Made by a program: the position numbers and the translations under genes. From Methanolobus sp. (lineage in GTDB: Archaea; Halobacteriota; Methanosarcinia; Methanosarcinales; Methanosarcinaceae), in assembly GCA_029762595.1 (NCBI GenBank), contig JARVGJ010000009.1:1-64000 (forward strand): a stretch of DNA of 64,000 nt, in the 5' to 3' direction. Below the pieces are notes generated by a model. The model saw nothing but the letters and a program-made list of their open reading frames with translations. It ran no database searches and was not told where the DNA came from. Below, one piece after another: positions 45,186-54,295 of this stretch (position 1 is the first letter of the stretch; each line of letters starts with the position of its first letter).

Positions 45186-45339
45186 AAGATTAACTCCATT
45201 GGTGTAACTGGGATAGGATGTGTATCAATATTCCTCATAGATTTAAAATCTTCGATAGCAGGGATTGTTGCATTTATAGATGTTATAATTCCCTGTAAAA
45301 AAAAGGTTTTGCTATCTTCGCAGCAAATATTAAACAGTG

Positions 45340-45714
45340 TTATGCCAGTCTTTTGAGCTTTTCGATGTTGTTGAGCACGTATTTGCTTTCAATCAGGATC
45401 TTTTGTTCAATGTTCTGCACGATCTCATCCAGTGGTGTGACAAGCCTGTAAAGTTTTACGGGCCTTCCCTTGCCTTCTGTTTTTTTCTCTTCCCTGATGT
45501 CTACCCAGTTGTTATCCTTTAGGTATCTCATTGCTATACTGACTTCAGGTTGCCTGAGATTAGAGCATTTCTCTATCTCGCGGGACGTAATCTCCTCTCC
45601 ACCTGAAAGACAGGCCAGAGTTAGGGCCACAGGTCTGTTCATATCTAATTTCCTGAGCAACTCTACGATCTCATATTCTTTTTCACTCATGCCGCTGGGT
45701 TTTTTCTCTCTCAT
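45340..45714 (-). CDS. winged-helix transcription regulator (archaeal)
   Basis: A 124-residue winged helix protein: MNRPVALTLACLSGGEEITSREIEKCSNLRQPEVSIAMRYLKDNNWVDIREEKKTEGKGRPVKLYRLV is the DNA-binding domain, and the C terminus (IVQNIEQKILIESKYVLNNIEKLKRLA) is a dimerisation helix. It belongs to a group of short archaeal regulators near ArsR/MarR. The target is unknown. GGTGAT precedes the ATG at 45714. Confidence 0.85.
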   Translation of the reverse strand: MREKKPSGMSEKEYEIVELLRKLDMNRPVALTLACLSGGEEITSREIEKCSNLRQPEVSIAMRYLKDNNWVDIREEKKTEGKGRPVKLYRLVTPLDEIVQNIEQKILIESKYVLNNIEKLKRLA

Positions 45715-46197
45715 AAAATCACCGGATCATATGTAATTGTTTTCGTTTTGTTCTATTTCTTGTGTTTTTGTGCATGACATAAGGGTGATGATCCATTGAA
45801 TGTGTCAGGTAGGAACTTATCCCGGATATGTCTGCTGTGGATTAATTTCTGTAAATGCCTGTAAATGCCAATAATAATTATAAGTTGTTATTATATATTA
45901 ATATTTTTTATATTAAAATAGCAAGTCTGCAATATCTATTTTGAATGATATATTATTCGCCATTCAGTTAACATGAATGACTACTTGTTAAGTGTCTTTT
46001 ATAGGCAGTCTATTTAGTCTGCAGGGAAACCAACAGGGAAATAAGGAGATAACCGACAGTGAAATAATGAAACAAACCGGTGCAAAACCGAGTTGTATAT
46101 GTCTGGTATTTAGTTAAAATATTGGCAGAACAGCGATAATAACAATTATGCGATGGACAATGAGATGGACAATATTATTAATACAATACTAATCAAA
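45715..46197. other. 483-base intergenic region before tRNA-Ile
   Basis: No gene found. It includes a perfect tandem CTGTAAATGC x2 (45849-45868) and a very AT-rich stretch at 45880-45920 with TATA-like sequences usable by the leftward winged-helix gene and by other transcripts. The only open frames are short and lack ribosome sites. Confidence 0.6.
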
Positions 46198-46274
46198 TGG
46201 TGGGCCCGCTGAGATTCGAACTCAGGGCCTCACGGTTATCAGCCGTGCGCTCCACCTAGCTAAGCTACGGGCCC
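46198..46274 (-). tRNA. tRNA-Ile (anticodon GAT)
   Basis: A full cloverleaf on the minus strand. The acceptor GGGCCCG/CGGGCCC with A73 and encoded CCA, anticodon stem CACGG/CCGTG with loop CTGATAA (anticodon GAT), and T arm CTGAG-TTCGAAT-CTCAG are all perfect. No intron is seen. Confidence 0.96.
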
Positions 46275-46454
46275 AATTGCTTGTTTTTAGCGTGATGCTT
46301 TTTATCACGCGACACTCCAAATACGCATACAGGTACTTTAATATTGCGCTCCAGAGCTAATATCCATTCTGAATTATTTGATAATGATAATAAACGATAC
46401 AAGTTTGCAGCGATAGATTTATGTTTGATAATGTGCTGTATGACATGTTATTCC

Positions 46455-46526
46455 GGGCTGGTAGATCAGGGGAAGATCGCTACCTTGGCATGGTAGAGGC
46501 CTCGGGTTCAATTCCCGACCAGTCCA
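46455..46526 (+). tRNA. tRNA-Ala (anticodon GGC)
   Basis: A full cloverleaf. The acceptor GGGCTGG/CCAGTCC includes the G3-U70 wobble that marks alanine tRNAs, with A73. The D stem is GATC/GATC, the anticodon stem CTACC/GGTAG has loop TTGGCAT (anticodon GGC), and the T arm is TCGGG-TTCAATT-CCCGA. CCA is not encoded (TCATCA follows), so RNase Z and CCA addition are needed. An open frame across it is spurious. Confidence 0.96.
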
Positions 46527-46785
46527 TCATCACTTTTGACATTATTGTTTATTTCATACTGTTCTTTTTAGTATTAATCTGGCTTAGCTCCGGTTTTTTG
46601 ATTTCCATACTGAATGGCAATTATTTTCTTATTTTTCTTTATAATATGCAATCATAAGTTATCTGTAACTTCGTTTCAGCAACTTTATATACCTTAAAGA
46701 ATGACCTGCTAGATACGTGAAAATAATTATTGATGTTGTTGTATTTGCAGTTTTCAAATGAAGAATTGGTTCAAATGGTGCTCTC

Positions 46786-47325
46786 ATGAAAAATATATTA
46801 TTATCATTACTTCTTTTATCATGTGTTCTGTTTATCGCCGGATGCGCGGAATCTGACATGCAGGATACTGTTCAGGTTGGTGATCATGTTTCAGTAAACT
46901 ATATAGGCAGTCTTGATGACGGTACTGTATTTGACACTTCCCTGGAAGAGATCGCCATAAATGAAGGTACGTATGATTCACGTCGCAAATACGAACCTTT
47001 GCCTTTCACTGTTGGTACTGGCCAGATGATCAAAGGGTTTGATGATGCTGTTATTGGTATGTCTGTAGGGGAGAGTAAAAACGTCACACTGCTTCCCGAA
47101 GAAGCTTACGGTGAGATTAGTGAGGACTATATAATAACTTACTCTATGGATGATTTCACTTCTGCAAACATCACTCCCGTTATTGGTGAGAAAATAACTT
47201 CGCAGGGTCATGCTGGTACTATCATAAACGTTTCAGAAGATATGGTCATTGTTGATTTCAATCATCACCTTGCAGGCAAGAACCTGACATTCTTCATCGA
47301 ACTGGTCTCAATAGACAGATCCTGA
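46786..47325 (+). CDS. FKBP-type peptidyl-prolyl isomerase, lipoprotein
   Basis: A 179-residue exported FKBP. The first 20 residues are a lipoprotein signal ending FIAGC (Cys20). The isomerase domain follows (DHVSVNYIGSLDDGTVFDTSL ... PLPFTVGTGQMIKGFDDAVIGMSVGESKNVTLLPEEAYGE) with the SlyD-like inserted flap domain (about 115-160). It should fold surface proteins outside the membrane. It is the first of a likely four-gene run, with 15 bases to the next gene. Confidence 0.93.
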   Translation: MKNILLSLLLLSCVLFIAGCAESDMQDTVQVGDHVSVNYIGSLDDGTVFDTSLEEIAINEGTYDSRRKYEPLPFTVGTGQMIKGFDDAVIGMSVGESKNVTLLPEEAYGEISEDYIITYSMDDFTSANITPVIGEKITSQGHAGTIINVSEDMVIVDFNHHLAGKNLTFFIELVSIDRS

Positions 47326-47340
47326 TGCAGGGGTGAGTCT

Positions 47341-47724
47341 GTGGAAAAAGAAGAAAAGATAGTTGTCATTCTTCTGTGCATGGCTTTGCTATCTCTTACT
47401 ATATTATATGCCACATTTTATGCAGGAGACACAAAGACCGATTCCAATGGGTTCAGCCCCTCATCAGTTCCTGGTGAAAATGTGAGATTTGAGGGGGACG
47501 TGCTTTCAAAACGTTTCACCTATACCGGGGGCCACCTTTTGATGAACGTGGACTACGGAGAAGGTGTTGTCAAGGTTTTCATACCATCGGGTAATGGCGC
47601 AAAAGAATTGGACTCAAGGATAGCTGAGAATGACCATGTCTTTGTTTCAGGTACTGTTAACGAGTATAATGGTGAACTTGAAGTAATTGTCCAAAACGTC
47701 AACGGAGTGGTACTTCTAAATTGA
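47341..47724 (+). CDS. membrane-anchored OB-fold protein
   Basis: A 127-residue protein with one N-terminal membrane helix (IVVILLCMALLSLTILYATFYAG) and an outward OB-like domain (VRFEGDVLSKRFTYTGGHLLMNVDYGEGVVKVFIPSG ... DHVFVSGTVNEYNGELEVIVQNVNGV), like nucleic-acid-binding OB modules attached to exported nucleases. The ligand is unknown. GTG start with GGGGTGA four bases upstream. It lies between the FKBP and the sugar nucleotidyltransferase genes. Confidence 0.8.
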   Translation: MEKEEKIVVILLCMALLSLTILYATFYAGDTKTDSNGFSPSSVPGENVRFEGDVLSKRFTYTGGHLLMNVDYGEGVVKVFIPSGNGAKELDSRIAENDHVFVSGTVNEYNGELEVIVQNVNGVVLLN

Positions 47725-47787
47725 TGTCCTCCCTGTTAATTGCCTAGTCGCTAAAGATATATGCAAAAAAGGCCCTCTTACTAAAAT

Positions 47788-48945
47788 ATGAAAGCCTGTA
47801 TAATGTGTGGTGGAGAAGGTACCAGATTACGTCCTTTAACTTTCGCTCGTCCAAAACCCAGTATCCCTATCCTTAACAAACCTTCTGTTGTACATCTTAT
47901 AGAGCACCTGTCAAAGGAAGGTTTCAATGACATTGTCATTACCCTTGGCTATATGGCTGAGAAGATAGAAGAGGAGCTTGGTGATGGGAGAATGTTTGGT
48001 GTTCACATCGATTACGTTTATGAGAAAGATAAGCTTGGTACAGCAGGTGGCGTGAAGAACGCTGAACAATACCTGCGTGACCGTCCTTTCATCGTGCTTG
48101 GTGGAGATCATGTATTGAACCTGAACCTGAGGGAAATGTACAGGTTCCATGAAATGACCGATGCGATGGTTACAATAGGTCTTTTGTCAATTGACGATCC
48201 CCGTGAATTCGGCATAGCCGACATGGATGTTAATAACAGGATACATCGTTTTCTTGAAAAGCCGGGACCCGGTGAGATATTCAGTAATCTGGCAAGTACG
48301 GGTATATATGTATGCGACCCTGAGATATTTGACTGGATACCTGAGGGGAAACAATACGATTTTGCAAAAGATCTCTTTCCTGATATGCTTGCCAAAAAAA
48401 GAAAGATAAATGGTATTCTTGCAAGAGGTAGGTGGACGGATGTAGGAAGCCCCCAGGCATACAGGCAGGCCCAGCGCTGGATGCTTGAATCCTTGCCTGG
48501 AACTACTATTGAAGGTCACTTCAGGACAATTGATGCACGCATAAAAGGCCCTGTATCTCTTGGTCACAATGTTTCTGTGGGATCGAATTCTGCAATTGTG
48601 GGTCCGATCGTCATTGGTGAGAATACGACCATTGGGGATAATGTGCTTATCGGGCCTTACACTACAATAGGTTCTAACTGTGTAGTAGGCAACGATACCC
48701 GGATACTTTCATCTTATATATTCAATGAAGTGTTCATCGGAACAAACTCCAACGTTTCCGGTTCTGTGATCGATAATGGTACAAAGGTTGGTGATAACTG
48801 CAGCCTTGAGAATGGAACGGTCATAGGTCCTGATGTTAGCATTGAGGATGATGTCACCGTACATTCCAATATCAGGGTCTGGCCAGATGTGCTTATTCCT
48901 GCCCGTACGAAGGTAAAAGAGGATATACTGAGTGATTCCATGTAA
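47788..48945 (+). CDS. sugar-1-phosphate nucleotidyltransferase
   Basis: A 385-residue NDP-sugar pyrophosphorylase: MKACIMCGGEGTRLRPLTFARPKPSIPILNKP (nucleotide loop and signature), LGTAGGVKNAEQYLRD, VLGGDHVLN, FLEKPGPGEIFSNLASTGIYV and RWTDVGSP are standard. The C-terminal 130 residues are hexapeptide left-handed beta-helix repeats, as in archaeal mannose-1-phosphate or bifunctional nucleotidyltransferases. The exact sugar is not determined. It feeds surface polysaccharide or glycoprotein/lipid synthesis, in keeping with its membrane-protein neighbours. Confidence 0.92.
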   Translation: MKACIMCGGEGTRLRPLTFARPKPSIPILNKPSVVHLIEHLSKEGFNDIVITLGYMAEKIEEELGDGRMFGVHIDYVYEKDKLGTAGGVKNAEQYLRDRPFIVLGGDHVLNLNLREMYRFHEMTDAMVTIGLLSIDDPREFGIADMDVNNRIHRFLEKPGPGEIFSNLASTGIYVCDPEIFDWIPEGKQYDFAKDLFPDMLAKKRKINGILARGRWTDVGSPQAYRQAQRWMLESLPGTTIEGHFRTIDARIKGPVSLGHNVSVGSNSAIVGPIVIGENTTIGDNVLIGPYTTIGSNCVVGNDTRILSSYIFNEVFIGTNSNVSGSVIDNGTKVGDNCSLENGTVIGPDVSIEDDVTVHSNIRVWPDVLIPARTKVKEDILSDSM

Positions 48946-48971
48946 TCCTTTTTATCTTCAGGTTGGAGGAC

Positions 48972-50000
48972 ATGAACAAAATCAAAAAATGGCTTATTGT
49001 ATCACTGCTTATAAGTCTTATATCCGGTGCATTTGTAGTTCTTCTTACATTTGATTCAGGAACTATAAATGCTTTGATGGAGATAAGGCCTGAATATATA
49101 CTCGCTGCCGCATGCATACATGCAATGACCTATGTTATATGGGGTATGCGCACAAGTTCTCTTTGTCGGGCATTGGGGCATGATGTAGGTTATGTAAGAT
49201 CGATTGAGATCGTAACCTCCGGAACACTTGCTGCATCTATAACTCCTTCTTCCCTTGGTGGGGAACCACTGCGAGTTCATCTGCTCCATAAGCAGAAAAT
49301 GCCTTTGGGCAAAGCGACTGCAGTAGTAATTGGTGAAAGGATAATGGATGGGATATTTATATTGGCGCTGGCTCCTATTTCAATCTACGTTATACGCGGA
49401 GTTTTGCAGGATCCGATTTTCGATATTTTGTTCATATTTGCAGAAGCAGGCCTGATTTTCATACTTTTTCTTACATTGTATGCAATATGGAGACCCGCCC
49501 CTACAAAAAAGGTGGTCTATTTCCTTGTCCATAAAATTGCCCCATTACTCGGTAAAAAGACAGATGCTGCTCTTGAAAAAATAATAATGAGGGCTGATTC
49601 GGAGCTGGAGCACTTCCATGGTAGCATTTCGGTCTTGCTCAATGAAGGAAGAAAAGGTCTTGCTTTTGGGATATTCTATACAATTGCTTTCTGGGTGGTG
49701 GACTTCTCTATGCTCTATGTAATACTGATAGGTCTTAACCAATACCCCGATATGGTGATTGTTTTTGCCGCTCAGGTGATAGTGCTGCTGCTGCTTGCCA
49801 TCCCTGCAACACCAGGGGCCAGCGGAATAGCAGAATTTGCCGGAACCACGGTGTTCTCTTTATTTGTTGCATCTTCTGTCCTTGGTATTACAGTAATTGC
49901 CTGGAGGGCTTTTACTTTCTACATGAATGTATTTGTGGGAAGTTTTGTAAGCTTTAAGATACTCAAAGACACGGATTTCATTAAAAGGTTCCTTAACTAG
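48972..50000 (+). CDS. UPF0104 / lysylphosphatidylglycerol-synthase-like flippase membrane protein
   Basis: A 342-residue protein with about eight hydrophobic helices, related to the transmembrane half of MprF (GTLAASITPSSLGGEPLRVHLLHKQKMPLGKATAVVIGERIMDGIFIL and IPATPGASGIAEFAGTTVFSLF are typical). The family probably flips lipids or lipid-linked groups. It follows the nucleotidyltransferase gene by 26 bases. TTG at 48963 is an alternative start; GGAGG lies only two bases before the chosen ATG, so initiation is unusual or slightly upstream. Confidence 0.85.
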   Translation: MNKIKKWLIVSLLISLISGAFVVLLTFDSGTINALMEIRPEYILAAACIHAMTYVIWGMRTSSLCRALGHDVGYVRSIEIVTSGTLAASITPSSLGGEPLRVHLLHKQKMPLGKATAVVIGERIMDGIFILALAPISIYVIRGVLQDPIFDILFIFAEAGLIFILFLTLYAIWRPAPTKKVVYFLVHKIAPLLGKKTDAALEKIIMRADSELEHFHGSISVLLNEGRKGLAFGIFYTIAFWVVDFSMLYVILIGLNQYPDMVIVFAAQVIVLLLLAIPATPGASGIAEFAGTTVFSLFVASSVLGITVIAWRAFTFYMNVFVGSFVSFKILKDTDFIKRFLN

Positions 50001-50038
50001 GAATTCTCTGTTTTTCAGAAGGGGATTCCTCTGTTTTT
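49999..50038 (+). terminator. candidate terminator after the flippase-like gene
   Basis: AGGAAT (49999-50004) pairs with ATTCCT (50025-50030), followed by CTGTTTTTC. The block CTCTGTTTTTCAGAA occurs twice within 25 bases, once in the loop and once after the stem. Confidence 0.45.
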
Positions 50039-51720
50039 CAGAAAGTAATGTAGGGATATATATTTTCAAATCCCGTTCGCTTGATAAAATCATCATGACT
50101 GGAAAAAGGTATTTTGTTTTGTATCAGTCTGGCCTGTTTTTTCCCAATTCCTGGCAATTCCTGTATTAGTGTTAAAGGTGCTGTGTTGATCTTAAGTGGG
50201 TATGGGATGCCTGTGATGGACCTGTGACCATGGCGTGTTACTGTAACGTCTATGAACCTTCCAGTAGGTATATTTCCCGGTATTCCTACAAGTAAAGGGT
50301 ATGATCCCATCTGTCTGCCAAAACACATTTTGACGTCACTGACCTCACACATCACGTCTCTGAGTATAGTGCCCGCCGGGATGATCTTCTGAAGCATTGG
50401 AAGGTCTATGTCCTTTCGGATTATCTCTTTATATTTGAGAAACATGTTTTTATGTTTGCGTACAAGTTCATCGTGACCATACATAGGGGTTCCTGGAAAG
50501 GCCATTACCTGTCTTATGTTTATCCTGCGAAGTAACAGACCAGAATCTATCACTCTCTTGAGGAAATCATGGTTCAGTTCAAAGGTCTTCTTTGATTCAC
50601 CCATGAGTCCGTGTACAAGGTTAATTCCCGGAAGGAGTTCTGGCATACCGTTGTTCCCTCGTGCTCCTCCGACTTCATTTATTATTCGTATAGCTTCAAA
50701 CACCTCATCAGGCATTGCCTTGAGGCAATTGGACTTTATTACTTTCGGATCGGCACTTTCCATTCCAAGGGCTGCAACATCGCCTGGTGTATGGTACTTC
50801 ACAATTGTTCTGAGTATCTGCCTGCATTGCTCAGGATAGGTCGATATGGTCCCGGGATTGGCGTTATCCATATGAAGTACTTTAAGTTGGGGGGCTACTT
50901 TACGGATTCCTGTATAAAGTGAAAGTAGTGCTTGAGGGTCCGGTTCGGGAATGTTTCCTCCTTTGTCCTTTGCATGGTAGCTCAGGATATCGGGTTGTCG
51001 TCCAATCCTGAAATATCTGGCACCATTTTCATAAAGGGCCGATACTTCAGTGACCACATCATTTATGGCGCGATAATCCGAGGTTCCGTAGGAGGGTTCC
51101 GTGCAGAATGAACAGTGCTGGTGGCGTCCGCATCCTCTATAGGTTTCAAGTTCACAGGTCACGTTCGGGTAATCCGGATGCATTTTTATGATAAATGCTC
51201 CTTTTTGGGCCCAGCGTCCAATCTCTTCAACCTTTCTAAAGCGATGTTCGCAATTTAGCACATTATTTGCTTTATTCTCTTCTAAAACATCATAAACAAA
51301 AGCTTCAATATCTTTTTGACAAACAATGACGTCGTCTGTACTATTAGTTATTCTTTTTTCCGCCTTTTTTCCACCTTCAAGGGAAAAACCAAGTCTGATA
51401 GGTCCTCCTAATATTTTGATTCCTCTTGAGGCGCTGAATATGCTTTCTATCTCTGTCAGATTTATGGGTGTTGAACGGAGATACTTGCCTGGGACGGTCA
51501 TTCCGGCAAGTACTATGACCACTTCTGCGCGTTCTATTATTTCTGCAGCTGAGGGTGGACTTTTTCGAAGCTGGTCTATGGTGTAATAAGAAATATCCGT
51601 TTCATGCAGGCCTCTTTCACGCAGTGCTCCTGCGATATATCTTATGTAGGGGGATACGTAGGGCGGAACTCCAAAACATGCCGGCTCATCGATATATCCG
51701 TCAATTATTACAGCATTCAT
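50038..51720 (-). CDS. radical SAM protein with C-terminal helix-hairpin-helix
   Basis: A 560-residue radical SAM enzyme. The first 150 residues resemble a Rossmann-like (B12-type) domain. The cluster cysteines are in YRGCGRHQHCSFC (C197, C203, C206), spaced CX5CX2C instead of the usual CX3CX2C. ALGMESADPKVIKSNCLKAM and the following MPELLPGINLVHGLMGESKKTF fit the radical SAM barrel. The end (LIQELPGIGKKQARLIQNKIPF) is a helix-hairpin-helix, suggesting a nucleic-acid substrate. I do not recognise its reaction. It begins just before the ilvD upstream region and is divergent from it. Confidence 0.82.
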   Translation of the reverse strand: MNAVIIDGYIDEPACFGVPPYVSPYIRYIAGALRERGLHETDISYYTIDQLRKSPPSAAEIIERAEVVIVLAGMTVPGKYLRSTPINLTEIESIFSASRGIKILGGPIRLGFSLEGGKKAEKRITNSTDDVIVCQKDIEAFVYDVLEENKANNVLNCEHRFRKVEEIGRWAQKGAFIIKMHPDYPNVTCELETYRGCGRHQHCSFCTEPSYGTSDYRAINDVVTEVSALYENGARYFRIGRQPDILSYHAKDKGGNIPEPDPQALLSLYTGIRKVAPQLKVLHMDNANPGTISTYPEQCRQILRTIVKYHTPGDVAALGMESADPKVIKSNCLKAMPDEVFEAIRIINEVGGARGNNGMPELLPGINLVHGLMGESKKTFELNHDFLKRVIDSGLLLRRINIRQVMAFPGTPMYGHDELVRKHKNMFLKYKEIIRKDIDLPMLQKIIPAGTILRDVMCEVSDVKMCFGRQMGSYPLLVGIPGNIPTGRFIDVTVTRHGHRSITGIPYPLKINTAPLTLIQELPGIGKKQARLIQNKIPFSSHDDFIKRTGFENIYPYITF

Positions 51721-52296
51721 GTATTCTCTGTTATATATTATTTTTTATTTATGTATTCTTATGTATTTAACAATGTATATATTGTGCTATGGTCGATTTT
51801 TTACATGTCCTATCCCGATTTACCAGGCGTCTGTGTTTATATGGTGTTTTTATGTGATGCTTCGGTCATTATTTATAGAAATGATCAGGGCATTATTCAT
51901 TTCGTATCTTATAACTTCTTGCTTGTTCATTCCCTTCGTTCTTCATCCAAGTGACTATCTGTGTTGATATTCATGACATTACTGTATACGAGGTTTCATC
52001 CTCTTCCGGCATACGTTGTATGTTGTTCATACTTTTGTCATACGGCTCATACACAATCATGTCTTAAAATAGCTGATATCTTTATACATGATCAATGCTG
52101 ACATAAATGCATATTTTGTTCGTACTGTATCTTAATGGAAATCATATTCTTTCTGATTTTTCCTGGGGACTATTAGCAATATGGGATTATTTGTCATTCC
52201 TCTGGAAGCACATACTTATTATATAGCCCTTTTCTATTAACTATACCAGCAGTAGTATTCTGGTAGTATGCCAGATAGTAGCAACGAGGTTTTCTA
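51721..52296. other. 576-base divergent intergenic region (radical SAM gene / ilvD)
   Basis: AT-rich throughout, with no gene I can support; short open frames here have hydrophobic low-complexity codons and no ribosome sites. A TATA box TTATATAG at 52219-52226 would start ilvD transcription near 52250, about 45 bases before its ATG. Confidence 0.6.
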
Positions 52297-53958
52297 ATGA
52301 GAAGTGACAAGACCAAAAAAGGACTCGAACGTGCGCCCCATCGTTCACTTTTGAAGGCAACCGGCGTGACAGATTCCGAAATGAAAAAACCGTTCATAGC
52401 AGTTGTAAACTCCAGGAATGAACTGATACCAGGTCATATCCATCTCGATAAGGTTGGAGAGGCTGTTAAGGCAGGTATAAGAAGTGCTGGCGGCGTTCCA
52501 TTCGAATTCCACACTATAGGGATATGTGATGGTATTGCCATGGGGCACGAGGGTATGAAGTATTCCCTCCCAAGTCGGGAAGCTATCGGGGATTCCATTG
52601 AGCTTGTCCTGCAGGGCCACCAGCTTGACGGAATGGTCATGATCACCGCGTGTGACAAGATAACTCCCGGGCACCTTATGGCTGCAGGAAGACTGGACAT
52701 ACCTACAATTGTCGTCACAGGGGGTCCCATGATCCCTGGTTATGTTGACGATGAATACAGGGATCTAATATCCGTTTTTGAAGGAGTTGGGGAATGCCAG
52801 TCAGAGAAAGTATCAGATGAGAAGCTAAAACTGCTGGAAGATTGTTCATGCAGCGGTGCGGGTTCTTGCGCAGGTATGTATACAGCAAACACCATGGCCT
52901 GTATGACCGAAGCCCTGGGATTGAGTCTACCCGGATGTGGAACGGCTCATGCTGCCGATGCAAAGAAGATACGGCTTGCAAAGGAATCCGGTGAACGCAT
53001 CGTTTCCCTTGTAAATGAAGGTGTCAATCCCCGGAGTATAGTCAACATGAAGTCCTTTGAGAATGCCATTATGGTTGACATGGCCATAGGGGGCAGTACC
53101 AACACGACCCTTCACCTGCCGGCCATTGCTCATGAATTTGGTATTGAGCTTACTCTTGATGTCTTTGATCGGCTGAGTAGAACTACTCCTCATCTCATTT
53201 CCCTTAAGCCAGGTGGGTCCTATTATATGCTTGATTTTGAGAGAGCCGGGGGTGTCCAGGCTATTATGGCCCGGCTAAGGTCAAAGATTAACCTTGACGT
53301 GGTTAATGTAAATGGAAAAACAGTGGGTCAGAACCTTGATGATTTTATAGTTATCAACCCCAAACTCAATGCAAAGATCATGGCTACACTTGATTCCCCT
53401 ATCCATGAGGAGGGTGGGATAGCAGTACTAAGAGGAACTCTTGCACCTGATGGCTCTGTTGTAAAACAGGCTGCTGTGGATCCCAAAATGCTTAAGCATA
53501 GTGGTCCTGCAAGGGTATTTGACAGTGAGGAGGCAGCTATGGACGCTATCCTTGGAAAGAAGATAGTTGCGGGTGATGTTGTGGTCATACGTTATGAAGG
53601 TCCAAAAGGCGGTCCTGGGATGCGTGAAATGCTCTCTCCGACCTCGGCAATTGCTGGTATGGGCCTGATAGACAAGGTTGCGCTTGTCACAGACGGACGT
53701 TTTTCCGGAGGTACAAGAGGGCCATGCATAGGGCATATATCTCCTGAAGCCCAGGAGGGTGGTCCTATTGGTCTTGTAAGGGAAGGAGATACAATTGAGA
53801 TCGATGTTCCCGGGAGGAAGCTTGACCTCAAGGTCTCCGAAGAAGAACTTCAGAAGCGTAGGGAGACCTTTGCTCCGGTGGAAAAGAAAGTTACCGGTTA
53901 TCTTGCAAGGTACCGTAAATTTGTCAGTTCCGCAAGCAAAGGCGCAATCATTGATTGA
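52297..53958 (+). CDS. ilvD: dihydroxy-acid dehydratase IlvD
   Basis: A 553-residue iron-sulfur dehydratase forming the 2-oxoacid precursors of valine, isoleucine and leucine (also pantothenate). [24 protein letters not shown], the motif [46 protein letters not shown] and [25 protein letters not shown] are conserved. GAGG lies seven bases before the ATG, with a TATA box at 52219. No other branched-chain gene is adjacent. Confidence 0.97.
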   Translation: MRSDKTKKGLERAPHRSLLKATGVTDSEMKKPFIAVVNSRNELIPGHIHLDKVGEAVKAGIRSAGGVPFEFHTIGICDGIAMGHEGMKYSLPSREAIGDSIELVLQGHQLDGMVMITACDKITPGHLMAAGRLDIPTIVVTGGPMIPGYVDDEYRDLISVFEGVGECQSEKVSDEKLKLLEDCSCSGAGSCAGMYTANTMACMTEALGLSLPGCGTAHAADAKKIRLAKESGERIVSLVNEGVNPRSIVNMKSFENAIMVDMAIGGSTNTTLHLPAIAHEFGIELTLDVFDRLSRTTPHLISLKPGGSYYMLDFERAGGVQAIMARLRSKINLDVVNVNGKTVGQNLDDFIVINPKLNAKIMATLDSPIHEEGGIAVLRGTLAPDGSVVKQAAVDPKMLKHSGPARVFDSEEAAMDAILGKKIVAGDVVVIRYEGPKGGPGMREMLSPTSAIAGMGLIDKVALVTDGRFSGGTRGPCIGHISPEAQEGGPIGLVREGDTIEIDVPGRKLDLKVSEEELQKRRETFAPVEKKVTGYLARYRKFVSSASKGAIID

Positions 53959-54089
53959 TAATATGGCAAAACAGGTCCTAATGGGCCTGATCTTGTCGCT
54001 TTATCCTTTTTATTTCTTTTAATTCGTTCTGGATTTTATTTTGGTATTTATTCAAATTATGTTTTTGTGCCTGCAACTAACGATGAGTC

Positions 54090-54099
54090 TTATATATTT
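54090..54099 (+). promoter_or_regulatory. TATA box for the small zinc-finger gene
   Basis: TTATATATTT lies about 27 bases before the ATG at 54118, placing transcription start on the initiator codon (leaderless). Confidence 0.55.
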
Positions 54100-54117
54100 G
54101 TTGTCAGACTATCATTT

Positions 54118-54294
54118 ATGGAAAGAGCAGGATTTTGTCAAATATGCGGGTCTGTATCACGGCTGAACTCATGTACTATATGTGCAAGACTGGTATGCAG
54201 CAAATGTTACGACTTTTCCAAAAGTGTTTGCATACAATGTTCTCATTCAGGCCGTATCTTTGAGATGTCATCACAAAGAACAGGACTTGTCTGA
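54118..54294 (+). CDS. small zinc-finger-type protein (58 residues)
   Basis: A 58-residue protein with eight cysteines in four paired sites: CQICGSV, CTICARLVCSKCYD, CIQC. The spacing is that of two interleaved zinc-binding knuckles, like a B-box or orphan archaeal zinc finger (CxxC...CxxC...CxxC...CxxC). An in-frame ATG at 54067 exists, but the TATA box at 54090 lies after it and fits a leaderless start at 54118. It ends one base before the convergent RHH-repeat gene. The function is unknown. Confidence 0.75.
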   Translation: MERAGFCQICGSVSRLNSCTICARLVCSKCYDFSKSVCIQCSHSGRIFEMSSQRTGLV

Positions 54295-54295
54295 A

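Noticed and set aside
45715-46197. Possible replication origin in the AT-rich region before tRNA-Ile
   Set aside because: No origin-recognition-box repeats and no cdc6/orc1 gene nearby; AT richness alone is not enough.
46421-46657. 78-codon frame across tRNA-Ala
   Set aside because: It runs through a perfect tRNA gene; the coding appearance is accidental.
51721-52100. Open frames of 70-116 codons upstream of ilvD
   Set aside because: Hydrophobic, AT-driven codon content, overlapping each other, no ribosome sites and no family resemblance.
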